Source of the DNA: Gammaproteobacteria bacterium RIFCSPHIGHO2_12_FULL_36_30
GTDB lineage: Bacteria; Pseudomonadota; Gammaproteobacteria; Coxiellales; Coxiellaceae
Direction: 5' to 3'
NCBI GenBank assembly: GCA_001801815.1
Contig: MGXU01000001.1
Span: 186,001 to 250,000, forward strand
DNA length: 64,000 bases
The translations under genes were made by a program, and so were the position numbers. Positions 24,640-37,676 of the stretch are shown here, one piece after another; position 1 is the first letter of the stretch, and every line of letters starts with the position of its first letter. The notes below the pieces were generated by a model. That model saw only the letters and a program-made list of their open reading frames with translations, made no database searches and was not told the origin of the DNA.

Positions 24640-25467
24640 CTATTGCTGTTCAATTAATTTTTTACTGTCTGATTTAATTTTGCGATTTAATTTTTTAATA
24701 TCTTCTGCTGGTGGTAAATTTTCCGGGATAATATTTTCTTTTCTTAATAAATTGCGAACGCTGATATTATTTTTTACATGTTCATGCGTGATAGGATTTT
24801 CACCTTGTAAATTATCTCGTTTTGTATTAAATGCTGTAATTTCATTTGCAAAATCTTTAGCTTTAATGCTGATGGTTGGTAAAAAATCTGCGAGCGCGCG
24901 ATTATTTGGAACGTGCAAAATATATTTCATGTCTTGTGTTGAGCATCCGCCAAATAATGCCTTATCACCTTTACTTCGAATGCGTGCAAAACCCTGTCCA
25001 TCAACACCACGTTCAAATAATATTCCCGATAACTCTTTTTCAGATAGCGATAATTTTTCTCGTGCTTGTAAACGCTCAATTTCCGACATTCGTTTTTCAA
25101 TAATTTCTTGCTTGCGAGTTTGTACTGCAAAATATGTTTGTGCGAAAGCAATTTCGGTTTTTCTCGAGTCGCCATTTTGCGCAATCAAATAGCATGCGTA
25201 GCGGGTTAATCTGAGATCACTCACTTCTCTTTTTGCGCCTTTGCCCGCACCGATCATCTTCCTGACGTCGGGAAAATGATCCGATATGTTTTGCTTGGAA
25301 CCCACACAAGAAATTTTTGCCCTTTCAATTGCTTGTGCAAAATTTTCCCATTTTTCATATCCAAGCAGTTTCTGTAAATCTCTCGCAAACCAAAATTCAA
25401 TATTTCCTTCTTTTTGAGCAGCACTTTCGAAATGAATATGTAATTGTGATATTTGATTTTTTTCCAT
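24640..25467 (-). CDS. dinD: DNA-damage-inducible protein D (DinD)
   Basis: 275 residues. The family pattern is clear: an N-terminal BRO/KilA-like fold (FWFARDLQKLLGYEKWENF), LRLTRYACYLIAQNGD, AFAQTYFAVQTRKQEI, then RGVDGQGF and a helical C-terminus. In E. coli DinD inhibits RecA strand exchange and is LexA-controlled. No CTGT-N8-ACAG box is visible in the bases before the ATG. Located between glmU and rsmE, in the same orientation, and likely co-transcribed with rsmE. Confidence 0.88.
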   Translation of the reverse strand: MEKNQISQLHIHFESAAQKEGNIEFWFARDLQKLLGYEKWENFAQAIERAKISCVGSKQNISDHFPDVRKMIGAGKGAKREVSDLRLTRYACYLIAQNGDSRKTEIAFAQTYFAVQTRKQEIIEKRMSEIERLQAREKLSLSEKELSGILFERGVDGQGFARIRSKGDKALFGGCSTQDMKYILHVPNNRALADFLPTISIKAKDFANEITAFNTKRDNLQGENPITHEHVKNNISVRNLLRKENIIPENLPPAEDIKKLNRKIKSDSKKLIEQQ

Positions 25468-25504
25468 AGTATTTTCTCATAATGATAATTTGTAAGCATT
25501 GTAC

Positions 25505-26866
25505 TCACACTTTTTTCGGCCGCTTCCAATTTTTTACAACAGTTTGCTCTGCGCGTGTGATGGTTAATTGTTCTGCAGGAATATTTTTACTAACAGCAGA
25601 ACCTGCTGCAATCGTTGCGTTTTTTCCAATTTTAATTGGCGCAATTAAAGAAGTATTTGAACCAACAAAAGCACCATCATCAATTTCAGTCAGCCATTTA
25701 TTTACACCATCATAATTACACGTAATCGTGCCTGCGCCGATATTTACATTTTTACCAATGGTTGCATCACCTAGATATGCTAAATGATTTGCTTTACTAT
25801 TTTCGCCCAATATCGTTTTTTTTGTTTCAACAAAATTACCAATTTTTGATTTTATTTTTAAAACAGTGTCCGTGCGAAGACGCGCAAAAGGGCCTATTTC
25901 ACAGTGATTTTCGATGATTGAATTTTCAATCACTGAATTTGCAAATATTTTTACATGATCACCAATTGTTGAATTTTTAATAATAACATTGGGACCAATT
26001 TCACAATCTTTACCAATTTTTACTGTACCTTCTAAAATAATATTCACATCCAATTTTGTGGATGGTGAAATAGAAACATCACCGCGAATATCTAAACGCG
26101 CAGGATCCATAATGGTAACGCCACTATATGCTAATGTGCGCGCGCGCTCTGATTGATAATAACGTTCTAGCGTTGTTAATTGCCATGGATCATTTACACC
26201 ACGCACTTCATTTGAGTTATGTGCACTTACGCTTCGCACAGGCAAACCATCTTCAACAGCAAGTGCAATCATATCTGTTAAGTAATATTCATTTTGCGCA
26301 TTATGATTTGAAACGCGTGATAAACATGATTTCATTAATTTCGCTGATGCAGTCACAATACCGGTATTAATTTCTTTAATTGCACGTTGAGTGCGCGACG
26401 CATCTTTTTCTTCAATAATGGCAACGATATTATCTTCATGATCGCGAACGATGCGACCAAAACCAGTGGGATCTTCAAATTCAGTTACTAATAACCCAAC
26501 GCCATTTTTCGGTGCTTCATCTAATAATTGTCGTAATGTATTTTCAGAAATAACAGGAACATCACCATACAAAACTAATATTTGTTCATCGTCTTTGCAC
26601 TCAGGCAACGCTTGTAAAACAGCATGTCCTGTGCCTAATTGTTGTTTTTGAAAAACCCAATTTACTTTTAAGTGTGGTAATGATTCTGGTAATGTTGAAC
26701 CGCCATTTCCATACACAACATGAATTTTTTTTGGATGTAATGATTCAGCTGTTTTGACAACACGTTCTAATAAAGAAACACCGCCCAATAAATGCATCAC
26801 TTTGGGCAGCGATGACACCATTCTTTTCCCTTTCCCTGCTGCGAGAATGACAATACTTAGAGTCAT
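25505..26866 (-). CDS. glmU: Bifunctional GlmU: GlcN-1-P acetyltransferase / GlcNAc-1-P uridyltransferase
   Basis: Makes UDP-GlcNAc for peptidoglycan and LPS. 453 residues. The N-terminal pyrophosphorylase domain starts IVILAAGKGKRM and has YGDVPV; the C-terminal left-handed beta-helix has many hexapeptide repeats and the acetyltransferase motifs FVETKK and NYDGVNK. Downstream of atpC by 15 bases; the atpDC-glmU order is typical for gammaproteobacteria. Confidence 0.97.
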   Translation of the reverse strand: MTLSIVILAAGKGKRMVSSLPKVMHLLGGVSLLERVVKTAESLHPKKIHVVYGNGGSTLPESLPHLKVNWVFQKQQLGTGHAVLQALPECKDDEQILVLYGDVPVISENTLRQLLDEAPKNGVGLLVTEFEDPTGFGRIVRDHEDNIVAIIEEKDASRTQRAIKEINTGIVTASAKLMKSCLSRVSNHNAQNEYYLTDMIALAVEDGLPVRSVSAHNSNEVRGVNDPWQLTTLERYYQSERARTLAYSGVTIMDPARLDIRGDVSISPSTKLDVNIILEGTVKIGKDCEIGPNVIIKNSTIGDHVKIFANSVIENSIIENHCEIGPFARLRTDTVLKIKSKIGNFVETKKTILGENSKANHLAYLGDATIGKNVNIGAGTITCNYDGVNKWLTEIDDGAFVGSNTSLIAPIKIGKNATIAAGSAVSKNIPAEQLTITRAEQTVVKNWKRPKKV

Positions 26867-26881
26867 CTTATTCCTCCACTA

Positions 26882-28698
<1,817 letters not shown>

Positions 28699-28711
28699 TT
28701 ATTCCTCATAT

Positions 28712-29593
28712 TCATTCCAACGCAGCAGCACCAGCAACAATTTCCGCAATTTCTCGCGTAATACTTGCTTGTCGCGCTTTGTTGTATGCTAATTGTAAAT
28801 CTTTAATAATTTCTTTTGCATTATCAGTCGCATTTTTCATTGCCATCATGCGCGCAGCTTGTTCGCATGCAATATTTTCAATGACTGCTTGATATACTTG
28901 TGATTCGATGTAACGAATTAATAACATGGTTAATAATGTTTTTGCAGAATCGGGTTCGTATAAATAATCCCACTGTTTATTAATATTTTCTGTTTGTGAA
29001 TGGTGATCTTCTTTTTGTAAAGGTAATAATTGTCGCACAAATGGTTTTTGGATCATTGTATTTACAAATTGATTTGCACAAATATAAATACGATCACATT
29101 TTTCTGCATCATAATTTTGCAATAAAATTTTCACAACGCCAATAATATCTTCAACAGCAGGTTTATCACCAATATGTGTAATTGAGCCAACAATATTCGC
29201 ACCTAAATTTCCAAAATACACTTCTGCTTTTCGACCAATCACACACACATCAACTTCAACACCTTGGTCATGATATTTTTTCATGTCGGTTAATGCTTTG
29301 CGAAAAGTATTTACATTTAATCCGCCGCATAATCCGCGATCAGTTGTAACAATAATAAATCCAACACGTTTTATTTTTTCGCGTTGTTGCATGTATGGAT
29401 GTTGATATTCTGCGTGCGATGATGCGACATGTGAAATCACACGGCGAATTTTTGCAGCATACGGACGCGACATCGCCATACGTTCTTGCGCTTTTCGCAT
29501 TTTACTTGCTGCAACCAATTCCATCGCACGCGTGATTTTTTGCGTGTTTTTAATGGAACCGATTTTGGTTGTGATTTCTCTTGCGGTTGACAT
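28712..29593 (-). CDS. atpG: ATP synthase F1 gamma subunit
   Basis: Central rotor shaft, 293 residues. N-terminal helix ([21 protein letters not shown] region), [10 protein letters not shown], and the conserved C-terminal helix ending with [19 protein letters not shown]. Size matches E. coli (287). Confidence 0.97.
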   Translation of the reverse strand: MSTAREITTKIGSIKNTQKITRAMELVAASKMRKAQERMAMSRPYAAKIRRVISHVASSHAEYQHPYMQQREKIKRVGFIIVTTDRGLCGGLNVNTFRKALTDMKKYHDQGVEVDVCVIGRKAEVYFGNLGANIVGSITHIGDKPAVEDIIGVVKILLQNYDAEKCDRIYICANQFVNTMIQKPFVRQLLPLQKEDHHSQTENINKQWDYLYEPDSAKTLLTMLLIRYIESQVYQAVIENIACEQAARMMAMKNATDNAKEIIKDLQLAYNKARQASITREIAEIVAGAAALE

Positions 29594-29596
29594 GTA

Positions 29597-31144
29597 TTAA
29601 TATGCCTGCGTTTTCTTAAAATTATTAATCACGTTTGTTATCTTCTTCGCAATTTCATCATTGTATTCCGGCTTCGCATTAATCTCTTTAATTAAATCTA
29701 AATGCGAATCATGTAAAAATGATAATAATGCCGCTTGAAAATCAACAATTTTTTTCACTGGCACATCATCCATCAAACCTTTATCTAATGCGAGCCAAAT
29801 AATTGCCATTTCTGCAACTGAAAGCGGCGCATATTGTGGTTGTTTTAAAACTTCCATCGTGCGTTGTCCGCGTTCTAATTGTTTACGCGTCACATCATCT
29901 AAATCAGATGCGAATTGTGAAAATGCTTCTAATTCGCGAAATTGTGCGAGCGAAATACGCACTGGACTTGCCAATCTTTTAATAATTTTTGTTTGCGCTG
30001 CACCACCAACGCGCGATACAGATAATCCTGCATTCACAGCAGGACGCATGCCCGCATTAAATAAACCAACATCTAAAAATATTTGCCCATCTGTAATTGA
30101 AATGACATTGGTTGGAATAAATGCAGAAACGTCGCCCGCTTGCGTTTCAATAATTGGTAATGCTGTTAATGATCCTGTTTTTCCTTTTATTTCACCGTTC
30201 GTAAATTTTTCTACATATTCTGCACTCACGCGTGATGCACGTTCTAATAAACGTGAATGTAAATAAAATACATCTCCAGGATATGCTTCACGACCAGGTG
30301 GACGACGCAACAATAAAGAAACTTGTCGATATGCCCATGCTTGTTTTGTTAAATCATCATAAATAATTAATGCGTCTTGTCCGCGATCACGAAAATATTC
30401 GCCCATGCTAGTTCCGGCATATGGCGCAATATATTGCAGCGCAGCAGATTCAGATGCATTTGCGCAAACAACAATAGTATGTTTCATTGCATCATGTTCT
30501 TCTAATTTGCGAACAACAGCTGCAACTGAAGATGCTTTTTGTCCCACCGCAACATAAATACATTTAATACCAGAATTTTTTTGATTAATAATCGTGTCGA
30601 TTGCAATCGCAGTTTTTCCAGTTTGACGATCACCAATAATTAATTCACGCTGTCCACGACCGATTGGTGTCATTGCATCAATTGATTTAATTCCAGTTTG
30701 AACGGGTTGCGAAACAGATTGTCTTTCAATAACACCCGGTGCAATTTTTTCAATTGGTGCTGTTAATGCTGTTTTTATAGGACCTTTTCCATCAATTGGA
30801 TTTCCCAATGCATCAACAACTCGCCCCAATAATTCATCACCAATCGGTACTTCTAAAATTCTACCTGTGCAACGCGCTGTCATTCCTTCGCATAAATGTT
30901 CGTATTCGCCGAGCACAACTGCGCCGACAGAATCACGCTCTAAATTAAATGCGAGACCAAATGTGTTGTCGGGAAATTCAATCATTTCTCCATACATCAC
31001 ATCACTCAAACCATAAATGCGCACGATGCCATCTTTTAAACTGACAATCGTACCTTCGGTGCGAATTTCTGACTTCACATCAAATGCTGCAATACGTGAT
31101 CGAATAATATCGCTAATTTCGGACGGTTGAATGTGTTGCGTCAT
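29597..31144 (-). CDS. atpA: ATP synthase F1 alpha subunit
   Basis: 515 residues, non-catalytic nucleotide-binding subunit. Walker [15 protein letters not shown], the arginine-finger region ([17 protein letters not shown]), and [11 protein letters not shown]. Separated by three bases from atpG and seven from atpH. Confidence 0.98.
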   Translation of the reverse strand: MTQHIQPSEISDIIRSRIAAFDVKSEIRTEGTIVSLKDGIVRIYGLSDVMYGEMIEFPDNTFGLAFNLERDSVGAVVLGEYEHLCEGMTARCTGRILEVPIGDELLGRVVDALGNPIDGKGPIKTALTAPIEKIAPGVIERQSVSQPVQTGIKSIDAMTPIGRGQRELIIGDRQTGKTAIAIDTIINQKNSGIKCIYVAVGQKASSVAAVVRKLEEHDAMKHTIVVCANASESAALQYIAPYAGTSMGEYFRDRGQDALIIYDDLTKQAWAYRQVSLLLRRPPGREAYPGDVFYLHSRLLERASRVSAEYVEKFTNGEIKGKTGSLTALPIIETQAGDVSAFIPTNVISITDGQIFLDVGLFNAGMRPAVNAGLSVSRVGGAAQTKIIKRLASPVRISLAQFRELEAFSQFASDLDDVTRKQLERGQRTMEVLKQPQYAPLSVAEMAIIWLALDKGLMDDVPVKKIVDFQAALLSFLHDSHLDLIKEINAKPEYNDEIAKKITNVINNFKKTQAY

Positions 31145-31151
31145 ATTTTCC

Positions 31152-31697
31152 TCACACTAAACTATTTTTTAATCTTTCTAAATTACTTTTAACTGTTCCA
31201 TCTAAAATCCAACTAGCAGAACGAACTGATAATCCACCTAATAAATTTTCATCAATATGAAATGTAATATCACATGTTGATTTAAATTGTTCGGATAATT
31301 TTTTCTTCACATCTTGTTTTTTATTTTCATCTAATGCAAATGCAGATGTTGCAATTAACGATAAATATCCAGATTCTTTTTCAAAATCTGTTTCAAACAA
31401 TTTTGAAATATCAGGCAATAAATTAAATCTTTTATTTTCTGATAAAATTTTTAAAAAATTATCAATTTCATTATTGATCGTTTCGCCAATAACTGCTTTA
31501 AATAAAGTAATTAATTGTGATTTTGTATAATTAGGATTTTTTAATGCTGATTTTACTCTTAAGTCTTGCGCTGCGTATGATAATTTTTTAAATGCGAGCG
31601 ACCACATTGGCAATTGATTAGCTGTTTTTGCAGCTTCAAATGCAGCTTTTGCGTAGGGTCTAGCTATGGAAGTTTTCTCACTCACACTCACGCTCAC
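31152..31697 (-). CDS. atpH: ATP synthase F1 delta subunit
   Basis: 181-residue stator subunit. N-terminal helical bundle from [14 protein letters not shown]-terminal [24 protein letters not shown], typical of the family. The start is a GTG inside three tandem hexamers GTGAGY (31680-31697), so alternative in-frame GTG starts exist; no Shine-Dalgarno is seen and translation is probably coupled to atpF, which ends five bases before. Confidence 0.95.
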   Translation of the reverse strand: MSVSVSEKTSIARPYAKAAFEAAKTANQLPMWSLAFKKLSYAAQDLRVKSALKNPNYTKSQLITLFKAVIGETINNEIDNFLKILSENKRFNLLPDISKLFETDFEKESGYLSLIATSAFALDENKKQDVKKKLSEQFKSTCDITFHIDENLLGGLSVRSASWILDGTVKSNLERLKNSLV

Positions 31698-31702
31698 ACT
31701 AT

Positions 31703-32173
31703 TTATAATGTATTAATCATCTCAGAAACAATTCTATCATTCGCGCTTTTATTTATTTCGTGCTGCAATACTTTTTCTGCGCCGGTAATAACTAGCGAAG
31801 AAATTTCTTGTAATAATTTTTCACGTGCAATTTGAAATTCACGCGCAATATCAATTTTTGCGATTGCTAATAATCGATCACCTTCGATTCGAGCTTGCGC
31901 TTTGCTTTCTTCAATAATGTGATTTGCGCGATGATTTGCCTGTTCAATCAATTGTGCTGCTTGTGCTTTTGCTTGTGTTAATAATTCCGTTACTTTGTGC
32001 GCCGCTAATTCTAAATCGCGTTGACTTCTTTCTGCGGCCGCTAAACCTGCTGCAATTTTTTCACGACGTTCAGTCAATGCTTTCATCAACGGCGGCCACA
32101 CAAAACGCATCGTAAACCACACGAAAATCGCGAAGGTAATCATTTCGCCGAATAATGTGAGGTTTATGTTCAT
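31703..32173 (-). CDS. atpF: ATP synthase Fo b subunit
   Basis: 156 residues: one N-terminal membrane helix (about 5-25, ending [11 protein letters not shown]), then a long charged, alanine-rich helix that dimerises as the peripheral stalk. Length equals E. coli AtpF. Confidence 0.96.
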   Translation of the reverse strand: MNINLTLFGEMITFAIFVWFTMRFVWPPLMKALTERREKIAAGLAAAERSQRDLELAAHKVTELLTQAKAQAAQLIEQANHRANHIIEESKAQARIEGDRLLAIAKIDIAREFQIAREKLLQEISSLVITGAEKVLQHEINKSANDRIVSEMINTL

Positions 32174-32207
32174 AACGTTACTCCAATATCCATTGTTTAT
32201 TTACGTT

Positions 32208-33314
<1,107 letters not shown>

Positions 33315-33385
33315 CTACTTTTCGTTATTTTTCTGTTACGCACAAACCATCCCCGCAAAAAATTCGTCAACGGATAGTTGCCGCG

Positions 33386-33414
33386 AGTATAATTGGTTTT
33401 ATTCAATACCGCAA
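33386..33414 (-). promoter_or_regulatory. Predicted promoter of the atp operon
   Basis: On the minus strand TTGCGG (33414-33409), 17 bases, TATACT (33391-33386), about 95 bases before the atpB ATG. It lies between the atpB start and the small membrane protein gene, so the latter need not be in the operon. Confidence 0.6.
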
Positions 33415-33466
33415 CGGATTCAAAGAGATATACTTGACATCGCCGCATTAAAAAAATTATTGAAAA

Positions 33467-33643
33467 TTACTGGCTATTGCCTGTTTTTGTAATAGTAATA
33501 CCAGATCCATTTTGTCCGCTTGAATCAAATTTGATATGCATACCATTCGTTTCACATCGTGTGTGAAAATAAGTAATTCCTGCACCGATCAATATGCCGA
33601 TAATAAAACATCCAATACAAGTCATTACACTGTGTAATTTCAT
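33467..33643 (-). CDS. Small single-pass membrane protein, 58 aa
   Basis: Short gene not obvious by length but supported by AAAAGGA six to eight bases before its ATG. The product starts MKLHSVMTCIGCFIIGILI: a membrane helix (about 6-26, glycine-rich GILIGAGIT) with two cysteines, followed by a polar tail with FDSSGQNGSGITITKTG. The tail would lie outside or in the periplasm. No family recognised; it occupies the usual atpI position but lacks AtpI's four helices. Confidence 0.55.
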   Translation of the reverse strand: MKLHSVMTCIGCFIIGILIGAGITYFHTRCETNGMHIKFDSSGQNGSGITITKTGNSQ

Positions 33644-33739
33644 AAAAATTCCTTTTAATAATGGACCGGGTCTTGCTATTGTACGTTTGCGAAGTTGATT
33701 TTGACAATATCCCTAGTTTTATTTGATTGAGATAACAAT

Positions 33740-35278
33740 ATGTCTTTGCCTAAATCTGTCAGCACGATCACTTTATTATCTTCCGCGGTCGCTGGAATTA
33801 TTGGATCAGGATGGTTATTAAGTCCATTAGCGACAGTGAAAATTGCGGGACCTGCTGCAATTCTCGCTTGGATTATCGGCGGAATTTTAATGATGATAGT
33901 TGCAAGTACATTTGTAATTTTAACGCGCTCTTTACCAATCACGGGCGGAACAGTTCGCTTTTTTCAATTAACACACGGACATTTTGCTGGTTTTGGATTT
34001 TCTTGGATTGCATGGTTAGCATGGGTTGCAGTTGCACCAATTGAAATGATGGCGATTATTCAATACAGCACAAATTATTTTCCAAGTTTAATGATGCATA
34101 GCGCAAATCCAATTTTAACAACACCTGGATTAATCGTTGCAGCAATTGGTTTAATTATTATTGCTGTAATTAATAGCATGGGTATGAAAACTTACACGCG
34201 ATTAAATCACTTTATTTTAGCGATAAAATTAATTATTCCAATTGGTGCTGCAATTTTATTATTGAAATCACATTTTCATTGTCAAAATTTTACTGCTGAA
34301 GGTTTTATGCCATACGGAATAAAAAGTGTTTTTGCAGCATTACCATTAGCAGGCGTGATTTATTCTTTTATTGGATTTAATCCTGTTGTGCAATTAGCAG
34401 CGGAGGCAAAAAACCCACGCGAATCAATTCCTATTGCAATTTTTGGCGCATTATTTGTTTGTATGATTATTTATTTGCTGGTACAAATTGCTTTTATTGC
34501 CGCATTACCTTCAGGAACTTTTTCGCGCGGATGGTCTCACATTTCTTTTGTGGGTGATGCAGGACCATTTGCGGGTTTATTAACTTTGTTTGGTTGTGTT
34601 TGGTTTGTAAAAGCATTGTATGCAGATGCAATTATCTCACCGTACGGAACAGCGCTGGTGCAATCAATGGCAACATCTCGCATTACCTATGCAATGTCGC
34701 AAAATGCTTATTTTCCAGATTATTTTATGAGTGTTAGTAAAAGCGGTGTTCCATTTCGCGCAATTATTTTAAATACAATTATCGGTTTGTTATTTTTCTT
34801 ACCATTTCCAAGTTGGCAACACTTGGTTGGATTTTTAGTGTCATGTTTAATTTTAGGTTATGTTGTTGGGCCTTTGTCATTAATGGTTTTGCTACGAGAT
34901 CAATCTGATTTATTTAAATCTTTTTCAAAAAAATGGGTTCATATTATTTGTGTTCTCGCATTTATTATTTGTAATTTATTAATTTATTGGTCTGGCTGGC
35001 AAATTGTTTCTAAAATTTTAATTTTATTTGCGTTAGGTTATATAATTTTAGGTGTCACTATTTTACAAAAGAAAGGTTTTGCTTCACGCGAAAAATTAAA
35101 TTTCAAACGCGGCAGTTGGGTTTTGCTTTATTTATTTGGTATTGGGATAATAAGTTATTTTGGTAGTTTTGGCGGCACAAAATTTATTTCGTTTGGAGTT
35201 GATTTTGCTGTGGTTGCGATTTTTAGTGCCATAATCTATGCGATTGCTTATCACATAACACTAAAACATGAGAAATAA
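33740..35278 (+). CDS. APC-superfamily amino acid permease
   Basis: 512 residues and about 12 membrane helices. The APC start motif is clear: LLSSAVAGIIGSGWLLSPLA with the glycine-rich GIIGSG in helix 1, then GPAAILAWIIGG. EAKNPRESIPIAI in the middle is the family's cytoplasmic signature after helix 6. Substrate cannot be assigned. Divergent from the atp operon and convergent with parB (12 bases apart); amino acid uptake is central for intracellular Legionellales, but this is context only. Confidence 0.9.
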   Translation: MSLPKSVSTITLLSSAVAGIIGSGWLLSPLATVKIAGPAAILAWIIGGILMMIVASTFVILTRSLPITGGTVRFFQLTHGHFAGFGFSWIAWLAWVAVAPIEMMAIIQYSTNYFPSLMMHSANPILTTPGLIVAAIGLIIIAVINSMGMKTYTRLNHFILAIKLIIPIGAAILLLKSHFHCQNFTAEGFMPYGIKSVFAALPLAGVIYSFIGFNPVVQLAAEAKNPRESIPIAIFGALFVCMIIYLLVQIAFIAALPSGTFSRGWSHISFVGDAGPFAGLLTLFGCVWFVKALYADAIISPYGTALVQSMATSRITYAMSQNAYFPDYFMSVSKSGVPFRAIILNTIIGLLFFLPFPSWQHLVGFLVSCLILGYVVGPLSLMVLLRDQSDLFKSFSKKWVHIICVLAFIICNLLIYWSGWQIVSKILILFALGYIILGVTILQKKGFASREKLNFKRGSWVLLYLFGIGIISYFGSFGGTKFISFGVDFAVVAIFSAIIYAIAYHITLKHEK

Positions 35279-35290
35279 TTATTTTTATTT

Positions 35291-36196
35291 TTAATGCAAA
35301 TGCATTAACACTTTTTCCAATTCTTTTTCATCTTTATAACGAATAATTAATTTTCCGCGGCCTTTTGCATTTTGTGTCACGATTACTTTTACGCCTAATT
35401 TCTGCGTTAAACGGTCTTGTAAAGTATGTAAAACAGTATTTGATGATGGTAAATTATTTTCAGAATAGCCGCTCATCATTTTACGAATTAAATCTTCTGT
35501 GTCTCGAACAGATAATTTTCGCGCGAGAATAATTTGCGCTGCGTGACTTTGTTTTTCTTCGTCTAATGTTAATAATGCGCGCGCGTGTCCCATTTCTAAT
35601 TTTTCTGTTTCAACTAATGTGCGCACATCTAAATTTAATTTTAATAAACGTAAAATATTTGTTACTGCGGTGCGTGATTTTCCAACAGCATCTGCGACCA
35701 TTTGATGTGTCATATTAAATTCATTCATCAAACGATTTAATGCATTCGCTTCTTCCATTACATTTAAATCACGACGCTGAATATTTTCAATTAACGCCAT
35801 CACCATTGCAGTTTCATCATTCATTTCACGCACAATAGCTGGAATATAAGTTAATTCTGCTAATTGTGCTGCGCGCCAACGACGCTCACCTGCAATAATT
35901 TCAAATTGATTATTTGCAATTGGGCGAACGACAATTGGTTGAATAATACCTTGTGTGCGAATTGAATTTGCTAATTCTTCTAATGCTTCGGGTGCGATTA
36001 TTTTTCGCGGTTGATATTTTCCGGGAATTAATGAATGAATGGGCAATTTTTTTAATTGATCATCGGTAGAAATATTTTTTTCTTCGAATTCATTAATTGG
36101 AATAATGGGTGTTGCGGGAATTTGTAAATCGCCGAGTAATGCGCCGAGACCTAAATCAGAAAGTCCTTTTCCTAATCCGCGTTTTTTTGGAATCAT
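35291..36196 (-). CDS. parB: Chromosome partitioning protein ParB
   Basis: 301 residues. N-terminal KRGLGKGLSDLGLGALLGD (ParA-stimulating segment), ParB/Srx CTPase domain with GERRWRAAQLA, the central helix-turn-helix (QMVADAVGKSRTAVTNILRLL) and a C-terminal dimerisation domain. Follows parA across a 70-base gap. No canonical parS site is visible in this window. Confidence 0.96.
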   Translation of the reverse strand: MIPKKRGLGKGLSDLGLGALLGDLQIPATPIIPINEFEEKNISTDDQLKKLPIHSLIPGKYQPRKIIAPEALEELANSIRTQGIIQPIVVRPIANNQFEIIAGERRWRAAQLAELTYIPAIVREMNDETAMVMALIENIQRRDLNVMEEANALNRLMNEFNMTHQMVADAVGKSRTAVTNILRLLKLNLDVRTLVETEKLEMGHARALLTLDEEKQSHAAQIILARKLSVRDTEDLIRKMMSGYSENNLPSSNTVLHTLQDRLTQKLGVKVIVTQNAKGRGKLIIRYKDEKELEKVLMHLH

Positions 36197-36266
36197 GTGA
36201 CATCACCTATATCTATTTTCTATTTAAATTCACTGCAAAACGCCCTTGTTACGTGAAGCTAAAGCT

Positions 36267-37067
36267 TCACTTCACGCAGGCTTCTGTAACATCGGCTCCT
36301 AATGCAGCTTCTTGTTTGCGCACTACTTCACTCGCCAATGCTAAATATGCTGCTGCACCTTGTGAACGACTATCATATCCAAGCGCTGGCATTCCATGAC
36401 TCGGCGCTTCAGCTAAACGCACATTGCGCGGAATCACTGAGTGATATACTTTTGTTCCAAAATGTTCGAGTAATTGTTCTGAAACTTCTACCGTTAAACG
36501 TGTTCGTCCATCGTACATCGTGCGTAATAAACCTTCTAATTGTAAATGCGGATTTACTGCACGACGAATTTTTTCAATGCTTGATAACAAACTGGTTAAT
36601 CCTTCTAATGCATAATATTCGCATTGAATAGGCACTAAAACACTATTTGCAGCGACCAATGCATTTACCGTCAACATATTTAATGATGGCGGACAATCAA
36701 TAATAATAAATTCATATTGATTTAAAACAGGCGATAAATATTTTTTTAATTGTTGTTCGCGATTTTCAATTTGCAATAAACGCACTTCTGCAACTGTTAA
36801 ATCACCATTCGCGGGCAATAATGAAAATCCCCATTGCGTAATAATTCTTGTTTCTTCAACTGATTTATTTCCCAATAAAACATCGTTTAATGATGCAGCG
36901 ATTGTTTGTTTGTCAACGCCGCAACCAACAGTTGCGCTGCCTTGCGGATCAGAATCAATTAATAAAACACGACGTTTAATTGCAGCGAGCGATGCAGCTA
37001 AATTTACACTGGTAGTTGTTTTTCCAACACCACCTTTTTGATTTGCAATCGCAATTATTTTTGCCAC
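36267..37067 (-). CDS. parA: Chromosome partitioning ATPase ParA/Soj
   Basis: 266 residues. Deviant Walker [19 protein letters not shown] near the start, DSDPQGSAT, and Walker B region [10 protein letters not shown]. Overlaps rsmG by 13 bases. A perfect inverted repeat GTGAAGCT/AGCTTCAC (36253-36270) covers its stop codon. Confidence 0.97.
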   Translation of the reverse strand: MAKIIAIANQKGGVGKTTTSVNLAASLAAIKRRVLLIDSDPQGSATVGCGVDKQTIAASLNDVLLGNKSVEETRIITQWGFSLLPANGDLTVAEVRLLQIENREQQLKKYLSPVLNQYEFIIIDCPPSLNMLTVNALVAANSVLVPIQCEYYALEGLTSLLSSIEKIRRAVNPHLQLEGLLRTMYDGRTRLTVEVSEQLLEHFGTKVYHSVIPRNVRLAEAPSHGMPALGYDSRSQGAAAYLALASEVVRKQEAALGADVTEACVK

Positions 37068-37669
37068 AAAGTTTTCTCCATAATAATTAACGTGCGATTT
37101 GCATCAATTCCCGGCACATGTAATTTTTCCACACGCGCATGATATTTTTTATCAGGCAATTCGTCGGACTTCATCATCAACAAAATGCCTGTTTTATTCA
37201 GCAAATGTTCGGCGATTTTTATCAATTCATCAATCGACGCAACAGCACGTGCCATCATTGTATCAAAGCCATGTTGTGTTGGATATTCTTCTGCGCGGCC
37301 GTTAAAAACCTGTACATTTGTTAAACCTAATTCACGCGCTGCGTGCGATATAAATCGTGTTTTTTTGCCGACACTGTCGATTAAAGTAAATTTTTTGTCT
37401 GTGAAAAAAATGGCAAGCGGAATGCCAGGCAATCCTGCGCCGCTTCCAACATCTACAATATTATTTCCTGAAATAAATGGCGTGATCGATAAACTATCTA
37501 ACAAATGATGTGAAATCATTTTTTCAAAATCAGTGATCGCGGTGAGATTATAAGTTTTATTCCACTTTTGTAATAATTGTAAATATGAAATTAATTTGGA
37601 TTGTTGTTCAATAGATAATATCAAATCCATCTGTGATAAATGAAATTGCAATTTTTCGATATGCGTCAC
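37055..37669 (-). CDS. rsmG: 16S rRNA m7G527 methyltransferase RsmG (GidB)
   Basis: 204 residues. [12 protein letters not shown], the SAM-binding [16 protein letters not shown], and [11 protein letters not shown] are family hallmarks. Normally next to mnmG; here a 2.3 kb accessory island separates the two. Eight bases from the ATPase gene end. Confidence 0.96.
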   Translation of the reverse strand: MTHIEKLQFHLSQMDLILSIEQQSKLISYLQLLQKWNKTYNLTAITDFEKMISHHLLDSLSITPFISGNNIVDVGSGAGLPGIPLAIFFTDKKFTLIDSVGKKTRFISHAARELGLTNVQVFNGRAEEYPTQHGFDTMMARAVASIDELIKIAEHLLNKTGILLMMKSDELPDKKYHARVEKLHVPGIDANRTLIIMEKTLWQK

Positions 37670-37676
37670 TTTATTT

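Noticed and set aside
29859-30266. Plus-strand 135-codon frame within atpA
   Set aside because: Antisense to a conserved part of the alpha subunit; no supporting signals.
36248-36270. Possible parS site near the parA stop (TTGTTACGTGAAGC)
   Set aside because: It lacks two bases of the TGTTNCACGTGAAACA consensus and is not palindromic in the right way; the visible symmetry is a separate GTGAAGCT/AGCTTCAC repeat.
36253-36270. parA terminator
   Set aside because: The hairpin is short and has no T-run on the minus strand; parB follows closely and is expected to be co-transcribed.
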